A stretch of DNA of 64,000 nt. Origin: Verrucomicrobiota bacterium. GTDB taxonomy: Bacteria; Verrucomicrobiota; Verrucomicrobiia; Limisphaerales; PALSA-1396. The translations under genes and the position numbers were made by a program. Of this stretch, positions 8,608 to 16,433 are shown piece after piece. Below the pieces are notes generated by a model that was given only the letters and a program-made list of their open reading frames with translations, was not told where the DNA came from and ran no database searches. The stretch is taken from positions 81,229-145,228 of the forward strand of contig JACQFP010000078.1 in NCBI GenBank assembly GCA_016200005.1, written 5' to 3'. How positions within the stretch are numbered: the first letter of the stretch is position 1; the number at the start of each line of letters is the position of its first letter.

Positions 8608-9552
8608 ATGGCTACGACCACTTTCACCAAGAAGACGCTCGGCCTTGAAACCAAGGAACCGGCCGTGACACCTCCCGCCGCCGGCACAAGCACCACGTTC
8701 ACCCGGAAACCGAGGATCGGAACTGGCAAGTCCAAGAAGCGAGAAATCCCCGAAGGGTTGTGGACCAAGTGCCCCAAGTGCAGCACGATGATCTACGACA
8801 AGGAGCTGGACGACAATTTAAAGGTCTGTCACCGTTGCAATCATCACTTCCCCATCCGCGCGCGCGAACGCATCCACGCCCTCGTCGAAACCTGTTCCTT
8901 CGAGGAAATGGACGCGGATATGACCAGTGTGGATATGCTCGCCTTCACCGGCGTTGAATCCTACACGGACAAACTGGCGGAGTATCAAAAAACCACCGGC
9001 TTGAAAGACGCCGTCATCACGGGCATTTGCAAGATCGGTCCGCACCGGGTGGCGCTTGCCGTCATGAACTTCAGTTTTCTGGGCGGCTCAATGGGTTCGG
9101 TGGTGGGCGAAAAAATCACGCGTCTGATCGAGAAGGCCACTGAAATGGAACTGCCCATCATCATCGTATCCACGAGCGGCGGCGCACGGATGTACGAGGG
9201 GATGTTCAGCCTGATGCAAATGGCCAAGACCTGTGGCGCCCTGGCCTATCACGCGAAAAGGAAACTGCCATTCCTCAGCGTCCTTACACATCCCACCATG
9301 GCGGGTGTCATGGCCAGCTTCGCGACGGTCGGCGACCTCATCATTGCCGAGCCGGGCGCGATGATCGGCTTTGCCGGCGCGCGTGTCATCAAGGATACCA
9401 CCCAGGCGGAACTGCCGCCCGGCTTTCAAACCGCCGAATTTCTGCTCGATCACGGCTTGGTTGACGCCATCGTGCCGCGTCCCCAGATGAAACAGCAGCT
9501 CATCGACTACTTGGATTTTCTGACGGCAGGACGCAAAGAGAAGGCGGCCTGA
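8608..9552 (+). CDS. accD: Acetyl-CoA carboxylase, carboxyltransferase subunit beta
   Basis: 314 residues. AccD with AccA transfers CO2 from carboxybiotin to acetyl-CoA to make malonyl-CoA for fatty acid synthesis. The N-terminal zinc ribbon is intact (CPKCSTMIYD, then CHRCNHHF), followed by the crotonase-type fold with MNFSFLGGSMGSVVGEKI, IIIVSTSGGARMYEG, LTHPTMAGVMASFA and GFAGARVIKDT. A longer, slightly Ser/Thr-rich N-terminus of about 50 residues precedes the zinc ribbon. ATG 8608 has AAAGAG just upstream; the frame is open further back, even into comF, but that part has no AccD similarity. Confidence 0.96.
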   Translation: MATTTFTKKTLGLETKEPAVTPPAAGTSTTFTRKPRIGTGKSKKREIPEGLWTKCPKCSTMIYDKELDDNLKVCHRCNHHFPIRARERIHALVETCSFEEMDADMTSVDMLAFTGVESYTDKLAEYQKTTGLKDAVITGICKIGPHRVALAVMNFSFLGGSMGSVVGEKITRLIEKATEMELPIIIVSTSGGARMYEGMFSLMQMAKTCGALAYHAKRKLPFLSVLTHPTMAGVMASFATVGDLIIAEPGAMIGFAGARVIKDTTQAELPPGFQTAEFLLDHGLVDAIVPRPQMKQQLIDYLDFLTAGRKEKAA

Positions 9553-9593
9553 GTTCAACCAACATCCCTGCGTTGCCGCCCGTTTGAATCCCT

Positions 9594-10829
9594 TCAGGCC
9601 GCAGCACTGGCGGGCAGACAGGCCGGGCCAATCGGCTCGAACGTCTTGTAGGTCAGGACAAATTCCTGGTGGCCGAGAGTTTCCGAAGCGGTCGGAACGC
9701 CTTCTGCCGTCTTGATGACGCGATCAAAAATCTCCCGGCCAACCTCGTCCAGCGTCGCGCGCTTTTCCAAGATCCGCCCCGCGTCGATGTCCATGTCCTC
9801 GGACATACGACGATACGTTTCCGGATTGGCGCAGACTTTTATCACTGGCGAAATCGCGGAGCCAACGACTGAACCGCGCCCGGTCGTGAACAGAATGACA
9901 TGCGAACCGCACGCAATGAGTTCGCCGATTTCAGCGTTGTCGTTGATGTTGGCGAAACCAAACCGCACTTCGCCATCGGGAACGACATCCAGCAAGTACA
10001 ATCCGGCTGCGGGAGGGACATCGCCCGGCTTCAGGATACCGTTGATGCGCGAACTGCCGCTCTTGCTGTAAGCGCCCATCGACTTCTCTTCTTGCGTCGT
10101 CAATCCGCCATCGGCGTTGCCCGGCGCAAAACTGCCATGACCCAGGACCGTGTAATGCTTGGCCGCTTTCTCGACACAGGCGATCAACTCGCGCGCCAGT
10201 TCCGGTCGCGCCGCGCGTTCGGCCATGATCTGTTCGCAGCCGATCAATTCGCCCGTCTCCTCAAAAATCGCGCGGGCGTTTCGTTCCACCAACAAATCAA
10301 ACGCGCGTCCGACCGCCGGATTGGCCGTGACGCCGCTGGTCGCATCCGACCCGCCGCAAATCGTGCCGACGATCAGTTCGTTGATGTTCATCTCCACTCG
10401 AGGCGTTGCAGCCGTTTGTTGAAGGGTTGACTCAATCCAACGTTGCCCTTCGGCGATGGACTTGCGCGTGCCGCCGGTGTTTTGAATGACGACAGTCGTC
10501 ACGGGGCGTCCCGTTTCCCGGATCGCGCGCGCCAAGTCGGTGCGATTAAAGCCTTCACAGCCGAGGGAGACCAGCACGGCGCCGGCGACGTTAGGGTGCG
10601 TGCAAAGCTTTTTCAACATGCGGAAGGAATACGCGTTGGGAAAACAGCCGCCGAAACCAATCAGATGCACACCCCGGTCACGAAACGGAAACATGATTTC
10701 GCGGGCGACGTGGTGCGCGCACTCAACAAGGTAGGCGACGACGATGATGTTACGGATGCCTTTGCGGCCATCGGGTCGAAGATAGGCTTTCACGTTTGAG
10801 TTCGTGCACGTCGATGATTCCAACTTCAA
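9594..10829 (-). CDS. UxaA-family dehydratase, large domain (altronate/galactarate dehydratase-like)
   Basis: 411 residues. The opening YLRPDGRKGIRN and the cysteine-bearing blocks GFGGCFPNAYSF, SLGCEGFNRTDL, VGTICGGSDATSGVTANPAV and ELIGCEQIM fit the C-terminal catalytic part of altronate/galactarate dehydratases, enzymes that lose water from sugar acids using a metal centre. In E. coli UxaA the small SAF domain is fused to this part. Here it is a separate gene directly upstream (10826..11170) and the two overlap by 4 nt (ATGA), so they should form a two-subunit enzyme. The exact sugar-acid substrate cannot be determined. Confidence 0.85.
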   Translation of the reverse strand: MKLESSTCTNSNVKAYLRPDGRKGIRNIIVVAYLVECAHHVAREIMFPFRDRGVHLIGFGGCFPNAYSFRMLKKLCTHPNVAGAVLVSLGCEGFNRTDLARAIRETGRPVTTVVIQNTGGTRKSIAEGQRWIESTLQQTAATPRVEMNINELIVGTICGGSDATSGVTANPAVGRAFDLLVERNARAIFEETGELIGCEQIMAERAARPELARELIACVEKAAKHYTVLGHGSFAPGNADGGLTTQEEKSMGAYSKSGSSRINGILKPGDVPPAAGLYLLDVVPDGEVRFGFANINDNAEIGELIACGSHVILFTTGRGSVVGSAISPVIKVCANPETYRRMSEDMDIDAGRILEKRATLDEVGREIFDRVIKTAEGVPTASETLGHQEFVLTYKTFEPIGPACLPASAAA

Positions 10830-11170
10830 TGGTGCTCCTTGAAATACTTGCCCTGTTCCTTCCAGGTGTAGGTCGGCAGATAATCACTCTTGATGTTGTG
10901 CGTGTGAACGTGTTCGCCCACCGGGATGGGCAAGATGGCTGAACCAATCGGGACGCCGTACTTGATGATCTTTTGGCCGGGTGCAATGTCGCGAGCGGCA
11001 ACCTTGTGCCCGAGCGGGAGGTCCAGGGAGGCGTGAATACTTTTGCCGTCCACCTGAAATTCCTCTCCAGCTTCAATCGTCGCAATGGCGACGAACACGT
11101 TGTCGCGCGGTGAAATCCGCAACAGACGCGAGTCGGTGGTTGGAACGGCAACTGTGGCGGTATTTTGCAT
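10826..11170 (-). CDS. UxaA-family dehydratase, small SAF-domain subunit
   Basis: 114 residues matching the N-terminal SAF domain of altronate/galactarate dehydratases. DNVFVAIATIEAGEEFQVDG is followed by LPLGHKVAARDIAPGQKIIK, YGVPIGSAILPIPVGEHVHT and HNIKSDY. The HVHTHN motif is the typical end of the domain and contributes to the active site. Its TGA overlaps the ATG of the large-domain gene, which indicates translational coupling. First gene of the pair; the next gene upstream is divergent. Confidence 0.9.
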   Translation of the reverse strand: MQNTATVAVPTTDSRLLRISPRDNVFVAIATIEAGEEFQVDGKSIHASLDLPLGHKVAARDIAPGQKIIKYGVPIGSAILPIPVGEHVHTHNIKSDYLPTYTWKEQGKYFKEHH

Positions 11171-11292
11171 GAACGGTTTAACGTTACTGCCACGGCGCGA
11201 TTTTTTCTACAACTGATTTTCTGAAGCGAAAGCGTTCGCGGCTTGCCAGCGTATCGTTTGCAGGAAATAATCCCCAAGCTCAAAGCACTCTC

Positions 11293-12003
11293 ATGAACAA
11301 GACAGCCGTGGTAACAGGCGCCGGCAGCGGTGTGGGGCAGGCCATCAGCTTGGCACTCGCACAGGAAGGCTGGCGCGTGGTGCTGGTTGGACGACGGAAA
11401 GCGTCGCTTCTCAAAACCGTCAAGTTGTCCGGCAAGAGATCCAGGAATCTGATTGTTTGTCCCTGCGATGTGGGGAACGCCGCCGCCGTTGATAAAACCG
11501 CGCGGCTGGTGTTGAAGAAATTTGGCAAGGTTGAAGTTCTGGTAAACGCCGCCGGCATCAATGTGCCGCGACGAGCGCTGAAGGAATTGTCGCTGACGGA
11601 TTATCGCGCAATGCTCGCCACAAATCTGGACGGCGCGTTTTACTGCATCCGGGCCTTTTTGCCTTCGATGCGGCGACAACAATCGGGCACGATCATCAAC
11701 ATCGTTTCCGATTCGGCAAAACAAGCGAACGTGAAAGCTGGAGCTGGTTATGTCGCTTCCAAGTTCGGACTGGCCGGGCTAACGCAATCCCTCAATGCCG
11801 AAGAGCGTGTCAATGGCATCCGCGCCTGCGCAATTTTTCCGGGCGACATCGACACGCCGTTGTTGAATCGCCGGCCAGTCCCGCCGACGCCGGAAGCCCG
11901 CCAGAAAATGCTCCTGTCCGAGGACGTGGCCGCGTGCGCATTATTGGCAATCAATCTGCCACGACGCGGCGTTGTGGAAGAAATTCTGATCAGGCCACTC
12001 TGA
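11293..12003 (+). CDS. Short-chain dehydrogenase/reductase
   Basis: 236 residues of classical SDR type. The Rossmann motif is TGAGSGVGQA near the N-terminus, NAAGIN follows at about residue 89, the catalytic Ser is in NIVSDSA and the YVASK motif gives Tyr and Lys. Such enzymes reduce carbonyls or oxidise alcohols with NAD(P)H. It is divergent from the UxaA-type gene pair with a 120 nt gap that must hold both promoters, which hints at sugar-acid or sugar-alcohol oxidation. The substrate cannot be told from sequence. Confidence 0.85.
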   Translation: MNKTAVVTGAGSGVGQAISLALAQEGWRVVLVGRRKASLLKTVKLSGKRSRNLIVCPCDVGNAAAVDKTARLVLKKFGKVEVLVNAAGINVPRRALKELSLTDYRAMLATNLDGAFYCIRAFLPSMRRQQSGTIINIVSDSAKQANVKAGAGYVASKFGLAGLTQSLNAEERVNGIRACAIFPGDIDTPLLNRRPVPPTPEARQKMLLSEDVAACALLAINLPRRGVVEEILIRPL

Positions 12004-12079
12004 CGGGCGGTCCGGCAGTCTTCATGACTGATGGTTGGGCGAGCAAGAACATAAGTGAGCGTTGCATCAAGCCCTTTCG

Positions 12080-12787
12080 TCAAGCTCCCAAGTAGGCGCT
12101 CCGGACTTGCGGATTCTGACGAAGCGACTTCGATTCGTCCTGTAAAATGATCCGGCCGGTTTCGAGCACGTAGCCGTACTGCGAGATTTCAAAAGCGAGG
12201 TTGGCGTTCTGTTCCACCAGCAGAATAGTGATGCCGTGCTCCCGGTTGATCTCGACGATTTTTTCAAAGATGGTTTTCACCAGCAACGGCGCGAGGCCAA
12301 GCGAAGGTTCGTCCAGCATGAGGAATTTGGGTTTGCTCATGAGTGCGCGGCCAATGGCGAGCATTTGCTGCTCGCCGCCCGAGAGCGTGCCGGCTTCCTG
12401 CCTTCCGCGTTCCTTCAAGCGTGGGAAAATGCCGAAGACATAATCCAGTTCACGTTCAATGATCGATTTGTCCGTCTGCAAATAGGCGCCCATCATCAGA
12501 TTTTCCAGGACCGTGAGGTTGGCGAAGATCATCCGCCCTTCAGGCACTTGCGAGATTCCGAGTTTGACGATTTGATGCGGCGGCAGGTTGGTGATGTCTT
12601 TGCCCTCGTAGGTGATCGTGCCCGATCGAGCCTTCAGCAAACCGGAGATCGTTTTGAGCGTGGTGGTTTTGCCCGCGCCGTTGCTGCCGATCAGCGTGAC
12701 AATGGCGCCCGGCTTCACGGACAGCGAAATGCCGTGCAGCGCGGTGATTGCGCCGTAGCTCACCGCAAGATTTTTGACCTCAAGCAT
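12080..12787 (-). CDS. livF: Branched-chain amino-acid ABC transporter ATPase LivF
   Basis: 235 residues. Walker A is GSNGAGKTT, the Q-loop region is QVPEGRMIFANLTVLENL, the signature is LSGGEQQM and Walker B is FLMLDEPSLGLAPLL. EGRxIF followed by LTVxENL is characteristic of the LivF branch. It forms a heterodimer with LivG on the cytoplasmic side of the LivHM channel. It is the last gene of the liv operon and overlaps livG by 8 nt. Confidence 0.93.
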   Translation of the reverse strand: MLEVKNLAVSYGAITALHGISLSVKPGAIVTLIGSNGAGKTTTLKTISGLLKARSGTITYEGKDITNLPPHQIVKLGISQVPEGRMIFANLTVLENLMMGAYLQTDKSIIERELDYVFGIFPRLKERGRQEAGTLSGGEQQMLAIGRALMSKPKFLMLDEPSLGLAPLLVKTIFEKIVEINREHGITILLVEQNANLAFEISQYGYVLETGRIILQDESKSLRQNPQVRSAYLGA

Positions 12788-13559
12788 TTTTTACCGGCTC
12801 CTCGCCCAGGTAAGCTTCAATGACTTTCGGGTTTGCGCGCACTTCCGCTGGCGCGCCTTCGGCAATCTTGATCCCGTAATCGAGTACCGCAATGCGTTCG
12901 CAGATGCCCATGACAACCTGCATGTCGTGTTCGACCAGCAACACGGCGATTCTGTATTTGTCTTTGACGAATTGAATCAATTTCATCAGCGCAACCTTTT
13001 CCGTCGGGTTCATGCCGGCGGCCGGTTCGTCCAACAAAAGCAGTTTTGGCCGGGTCGCCAGGGCCCGGACGATTTCCAGCCGACGCTGGTCGCCGTAGGG
13101 CAGGCTCTTGGCGTTGGCGTCGCGGAATCGGACGAGGTTGAAGATTTCCAGCAGTTCCATCACTTGTGTTTTCACCGCTTCTTCCCCATCGCGGAATCCA
13201 CTCCCGCGCCAGAGCGCGTCGCGAATGCCGTGTGGACGGTGAAGCTGAACCGCAGCGCGCACGTTGTCGAACACGCTCATGCCGGCGAACAGCCGGATGT
13301 TCTGAAACGTCCGTGCAATACCGAGCGCGGTGAGTTGATGAGGTTTCAGCTTCGCCGTCGGCCGGCCCTCAAACGAGATCGCGCCGGAGGTTGGCTGGTA
13401 CACGCCGGTGATGAGGTTGAACACGGTGGTTTTACCCGCGCCGTTCGGGCCGATGAGGCCGACGAGTTCGTGATTTCCGATTTGCAGATCGACTTCCGAC
13501 ACAGCCGCCAGGCCGCCGAATCGGATCGTAACCAGATCGAGTTGCAGCAAGCTAGGCAT
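12780..13559 (-). CDS. livG: Branched-chain amino-acid ABC transporter ATPase LivG
   Basis: 259 residues. Walker A is GPNGAGKTT, followed by the LivG-type GIARTFQNIRLFAGMSVFDN, the signature-equivalent LPYGDQRRLEI and Walker B LLLLDEPAAGMNPTE. The long LivG C-terminal VLLVEHDMQVVMGIC and GAPAEVRANPKVIEAYLG are present. The signature is LPYGDQ instead of LSxGQQ, as is common in this branch. Its start is preceded directly by the AT-rich arm of the inverted repeat that frames the four-helix-bundle gene upstream, so its ribosome-binding region now comes from that repeat; no good Shine-Dalgarno sequence is seen. Confidence 0.93.
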   Translation of the reverse strand: MPSLLQLDLVTIRFGGLAAVSEVDLQIGNHELVGLIGPNGAGKTTVFNLITGVYQPTSGAISFEGRPTAKLKPHQLTALGIARTFQNIRLFAGMSVFDNVRAAVQLHRPHGIRDALWRGSGFRDGEEAVKTQVMELLEIFNLVRFRDANAKSLPYGDQRRLEIVRALATRPKLLLLDEPAAGMNPTEKVALMKLIQFVKDKYRIAVLLVEHDMQVVMGICERIAVLDYGIKIAEGAPAEVRANPKVIEAYLGEEPVKNA

Positions 13560-14020
13560 GAATTAAAAATTAAAAATGCAAAATTCAAAAGGAGTTAGTC
13601 AACGCCGCCGCGTTTCGTGGAAACGATGATCGCTGCAATCACGCGTTTGATTTCATCGGCCTCCTGAATCAGCGGTTGCAATTCATTTAAAGGAACCACT
13701 TTTGCAGGTGCGAGCAATCGTAGCCGCAGGTGCGTCTCTCGCGCTTCTTTGAGCGCAATGCTCATCTTACTGACAAAATCGGCTTTGCTTTGCGCTGCCT
13801 GTGCTTCCTCGACATTGGCCGGAACACTTGTCCCCGCGCGCAGAATCTGACTCATCAGCACGCGCCCGACACCCGGACGCTCATCCAACTTCACGCAGAG
13901 TTGAATCACCAGAACCGCAAAGTCAAAAGTGCGCACGACGATATCCTTCGGCGGGATTCCTCCACGACCTCCCGAATTAGATTTGGCATTTTTCATTTCT
14001 AATTTTTAATTTTTAATTTC
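13560..14020. mobile_element. Candidate element: four-helix-bundle gene framed by AT-rich inverted repeats
   Basis: The left arm (13560-13577) reads GAATTAAAAATTAAAAAT. The right arm (14002-14020), read on the other strand, is GAAATTAAAAATTAAAAAT, so the arms are inverted copies differing by one extra A. They enclose one four-helix-bundle gene and nothing else, and fit exactly between the stop of livM and the start of livG. The arrangement resembles 23S rRNA intervening sequences, which are stem-forming arms around a gene of the same family. Mobility is inferred. Confidence 0.6.
13595..13996 (-). CDS. Four-helix-bundle protein (23S rRNA intervening-sequence-protein family)
   Basis: 133 residues. 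After a Gly/Pro-containing N-terminus comes the family pattern: RTFDFAVLVIQLCVKL, a second helix LMSQILRAGTSVPANVEEA, a third with FVSKMSIALKEARETHLRLR, and a C-terminal LIQEADEIKRVIAAII. The closest familiar group is the S23/IVP family, whose members are encoded in intervening sequences of 23S rRNA genes, and which shares a fold with the Avd accessory protein of diversity-generating retroelements. Biochemical function is unknown. It sits inside the liv operon between livM and livG on the same strand, framed by AT-rich inverted repeats. Confidence 0.85.
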   Translation of the reverse strand: MKNAKSNSGGRGGIPPKDIVVRTFDFAVLVIQLCVKLDERPGVGRVLMSQILRAGTSVPANVEEAQAAQSKADFVSKMSIALKEARETHLRLRLLAPAKVVPLNELQPLIQEADEIKRVIAAIIVSTKRGGVD

Positions 14021-14979
14021 CTGCCAAACGTGAACAAACCCTGCGGGCGGGCGATCATCAGGACGATGATTAGCAATGAGTAAATGATCATGCGATATTC
14101 CGCGAAGCCGCGGAGCACTTCGGGCAACAGTGTCAACAGCACCGCGGCAATAATCACGCCGACCGTGCGCCCCATCCCGCCGAGGATCACCATCACGACA
14201 ATGTCGATGGACTTCATGAAATCGAAACCGGTTGGCGACAGGAATTGCTTGTGATGCGCGTAGAGTCCGCCCGCTATGCCGGCGAAGAACGCCCCCGCAA
14301 CGAATGCCGTGACCTTGTATCGTGTCGGGTTGATGCCCATGGCGCCGGCGGCCACTTCGTCGTCATGCACGGCGATGAAACCGCGACCGTACGTGGAGTT
14401 CACCAGGCTACCGACGACAAACACCGTTATCGCGGCGAAGCTCCAAGCCCATCCGAAGTTGGTCCAATTTGGAATTCCAGTCAGTCCTGTGGCCGCGCCG
14501 AAAGCCTCGGTCGTCTGAAAATACACGCGGATGATTTCGCCGAAGCCCAACGTCACGATGGCGAGGTAATCACCCCTGAGCCGCAATGTGGGCACGCCGA
14601 CGCCGAGACCCACCGCCGCCGCCATGATGCCGCCGAGCAAGAGACTGGCGAGGAAGAGGAGCGGTTGCGCCCAGGGTGGCAGATAACTTTGCAGCATGAG
14701 CGAACACTTCGCCGCCGTGTAACCGCCCACCGCCATGAACCCGGCGTGTCCGAGACTGAACTGGCCGGTGTGTCCGTTGATCAGGTTGAGGCTGACCGCA
14801 AGGATGATATTGATCCCAACGTCAATGGCGATCCCGAGATAATAACGGTTGAACTGGGCGGAGAAATACGACACGCCGACTGCCATGAGGATGGCCGCCA
14901 GCAGAAATCGTTTTGCGCCCGAGTTCATGACTTGAAGGAAAAACCAAATCCCAAGCGCCAAGCTTCTAAGAAAATCCAA
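13999..14979 (-). CDS. livM: Branched-chain amino-acid ABC transporter permease LivM
   Basis: 326 residues with about 9 membrane segments. LivM signatures are clear: SLNLINGHTGQFSLGHAGFM, GLGVGVPTLRLRGDYLAIVT, LGFGEIIRV, then AAGAMGINPTRYKVTAFVAG and VVMVILGGMGRTVGV. It pairs with LivH to form the channel. Two oddities come from repeats. The last six residues (KLKIKN) are encoded by an arm of the inverted repeat around the next gene. The first 17 residues lie in another repeat, so the original start may be the internal ATG at 14928 (MNSGAKRFLLAAIL). Confidence 0.92.
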   Translation of the reverse strand: MDFLRSLALGIWFFLQVMNSGAKRFLLAAILMAVGVSYFSAQFNRYYLGIAIDVGINIILAVSLNLINGHTGQFSLGHAGFMAVGGYTAAKCSLMLQSYLPPWAQPLLFLASLLLGGIMAAAVGLGVGVPTLRLRGDYLAIVTLGFGEIIRVYFQTTEAFGAATGLTGIPNWTNFGWAWSFAAITVFVVGSLVNSTYGRGFIAVHDDEVAAGAMGINPTRYKVTAFVAGAFFAGIAGGLYAHHKQFLSPTGFDFMKSIDIVVMVILGGMGRTVGVIIAAVLLTLLPEVLRGFAEYRMIIYSLLIIVLMIARPQGLFTFGRKLKIKN

Positions 14980-15066
14980 GCATCAAACTCCAAGAAGGCG
15001 CGCAAGTTCCATTGAATTTTGGAGCTTGGAGTTTCTCTGGAGACTGGATGTAGGAGGTTGGAGCTT
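14944..15066. repeat. CTTGGAGTTT-type inverted repeat between livH and livM
   Basis: CAAACTCCAAG at 14984-14994 pairs with CTTGGAGTTT at 15025-15034, within longer degenerate copies of GGAGCTTGGAG-like words on both sides. No gene is enclosed. It fills the livH-livM gap and extends into the 5' end of livM. It resembles the repeat frames of the two four-helix-bundle genes in the same operon and may be an empty or decayed element. Confidence 0.55.
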
Positions 15067-15067
15067 T

Positions 15068-16021
15068 TCACACTTTCTCGATTTGGGGTTTTCCCAGCAA
15101 TCCCGCTGGGCGAACCAGGAGAATTAAAATCAGAATGGCGAATGCGATGCCATCACGGTAGTTCGACACGCCGGAAACGCCGCCGGCAAAAGTTTCCACG
15201 ATGCCCAGGATCAGCCCGCCCAAGGCTGCGCCCGGCAGGTTGCCGATGCCGCCAAAAACGGCCGCGACAAAAGCCTTCAACCCCGTTTGCACTCCCATGA
15301 GCGGATCGATGCTCGCATAGTTCATGGCGAAAAGGATACCGCCGGCGCCCGCCAGGGCCGAGCCGAGACCAAATGTGAATGAGATGACACGATTGATGTT
15401 CACGCCCATGAGCACCGCCGCCTGTTCGTTGAATGACACGGCGCGCATGGCCATTCCCATCTTTGTCTTTTGCACGATAAACCGCAACGCCACCAGCAAG
15501 AGCGCGGTGGTGACGAAGACGATCACTTGATTTGTCCCCAGCACCAGCCCGCCGGCATGCCAGGCCGTGACCGGGATCAGATCTGGAAACTTGCGCGGGG
15601 CGGCGCCGAAGACCGCCCTGTGCTGAGCGACGTATTCGATGAAGAGCGACACGCCGATGGCCGTGATCAGCACCGTGAGCTTGGGCCGGTTTCGCAGCGG
15701 ACGGTAGGCAAGAAATTCAATCAAGATGCCGATGAGCGCGCAGATGGCCATGGACAACACCAGCACCAGTGCGCCGCCCACGTAGGATTGCGCGGGCAGA
15801 AGGTGATTCACCACTGGCGAGAGGAAGTAGCCGGCGAACGCGCCCAGCATGAAGACGTCGCCGTGGGCGAAATTGATGAAGCGCAGGATGCCATAAACCA
15901 TCGTGTAGCCCAGCGCGATCAGCGCGTAAATTGCGCCGAGGGCGAGGCCGTTGATGAGCTGCTGGAGGAGTTCGTTGATAGTCGTTAGTTGATAGTTGAT
16001 AGTCCTCGCTCCGAAAGTCAC
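15068..16021 (-). CDS. livH: Branched-chain amino-acid ABC transporter permease LivH
   Basis: 317 residues with about 8 membrane segments and the LivH hallmark run: LINGLALGAIYALIALGYTM, VYGILRFINFAHGDVFMLGA, later MRAVSFNEQAAVLMGVN and FVAAVFGGIGNLPGAALGG. The family normally begins right before NELLQQLINGL. Here the ATG at 16021 overlaps the stop of the upstream four-helix-bundle gene (ATGA), and residues 7-16 (TINYQLTTIN) are the translation of an inverted-repeat arm. The expected original start position reads ATC. The protein therefore appears to have gained a start and about 16 residues from an inserted element. Confidence 0.92.
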   Translation of the reverse strand: MTFGARTINYQLTTINELLQQLINGLALGAIYALIALGYTMVYGILRFINFAHGDVFMLGAFAGYFLSPVVNHLLPAQSYVGGALVLVLSMAICALIGILIEFLAYRPLRNRPKLTVLITAIGVSLFIEYVAQHRAVFGAAPRKFPDLIPVTAWHAGGLVLGTNQVIVFVTTALLLVALRFIVQKTKMGMAMRAVSFNEQAAVLMGVNINRVISFTFGLGSALAGAGGILFAMNYASIDPLMGVQTGLKAFVAAVFGGIGNLPGAALGGLILGIVETFAGGVSGVSNYRDGIAFAILILILLVRPAGLLGKPQIEKV

Positions 16022-16429
16022 GCCCCTTCCAAGACCGACCGGCGAAGGCCACTGAGCATTTTCCCCTGTTCTTCTGCGGCGGCATAAGGTCGCTGAAAAG
16101 CATCCTGCGAAAGAAAACCCTGTCGCTGCCCGACGAAGGATTGCGAGACAACTTCAAAAAGTGATCCAGTGGCAATTTCCAGAAAACGCGCATAGTCGTT
16201 TTTGGAATTTCGTGCGGTGCCTTCCGCGATGTTTGAGGAAATGGAAACGGCGGCGCGGCGCATCTGATTCGTTAAACCGAATCTTTCGTCGGCTGGAAAG
16301 TTCCGCGTGGTTTCATAAACCAAGTCGGCAAAATTGATCGCTTTCTGCCAGGTTTCGAGTTTTTCGAAGTTGAACATAGGTTGTGTCCTTTCGCTTTTGT
16401 CTATCAACCATCAACTATCCACTATCAAC
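15974..16429. mobile_element. Candidate element: four-helix-bundle gene framed by GTTGATAG inverted repeats
   Basis: The left arm is 15974-16003, built from GTTGATAG units (GTTGATAGTCG, then TTAGTTGATAGTTGATAG). The right arm is 16401-16429; its reverse complement starts GTTGATAGTGG and ends GGTTGATAG. Aligned by hand over 29 positions the arms differ at 3. They enclose one four-helix-bundle gene and fit between livK and livH. The arm sequence differs from that of the element at 13560, so the two share an architecture, not a recent common copy. Confidence 0.65.
16018..16377 (-). CDS. Four-helix-bundle protein (23S rRNA intervening-sequence-protein family), second copy
   Basis: 119 residues from ATG 16377, which has GAAAGGA about 9 nt upstream. 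The sequence is more typical of the family than the copy at 13595: FEKLETWQKAINFADLVYET, NFPADERFGLTNQMRRAAVS, ISSNIAEGTAR and DYARFLEIATGSLFEV. The expected continuation of helix 3-4 (ELxTQLxLA) is replaced after SLFEVVSQSF by a Gln/Arg-rich tail, so the C-terminus looks altered. The stop overlaps the livH start by 4 nt. An in-frame ATG at 16407 would add 10 residues, encoded partly by the repeat. Cellular role unknown. Confidence 0.85.
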   Translation of the reverse strand: MFNFEKLETWQKAINFADLVYETTRNFPADERFGLTNQMRRAAVSISSNIAEGTARNSKNDYARFLEIATGSLFEVVSQSFVGQRQGFLSQDAFQRPYAAAEEQGKMLSGLRRSVLEGA

Positions 16430-16433
16430 TCTG

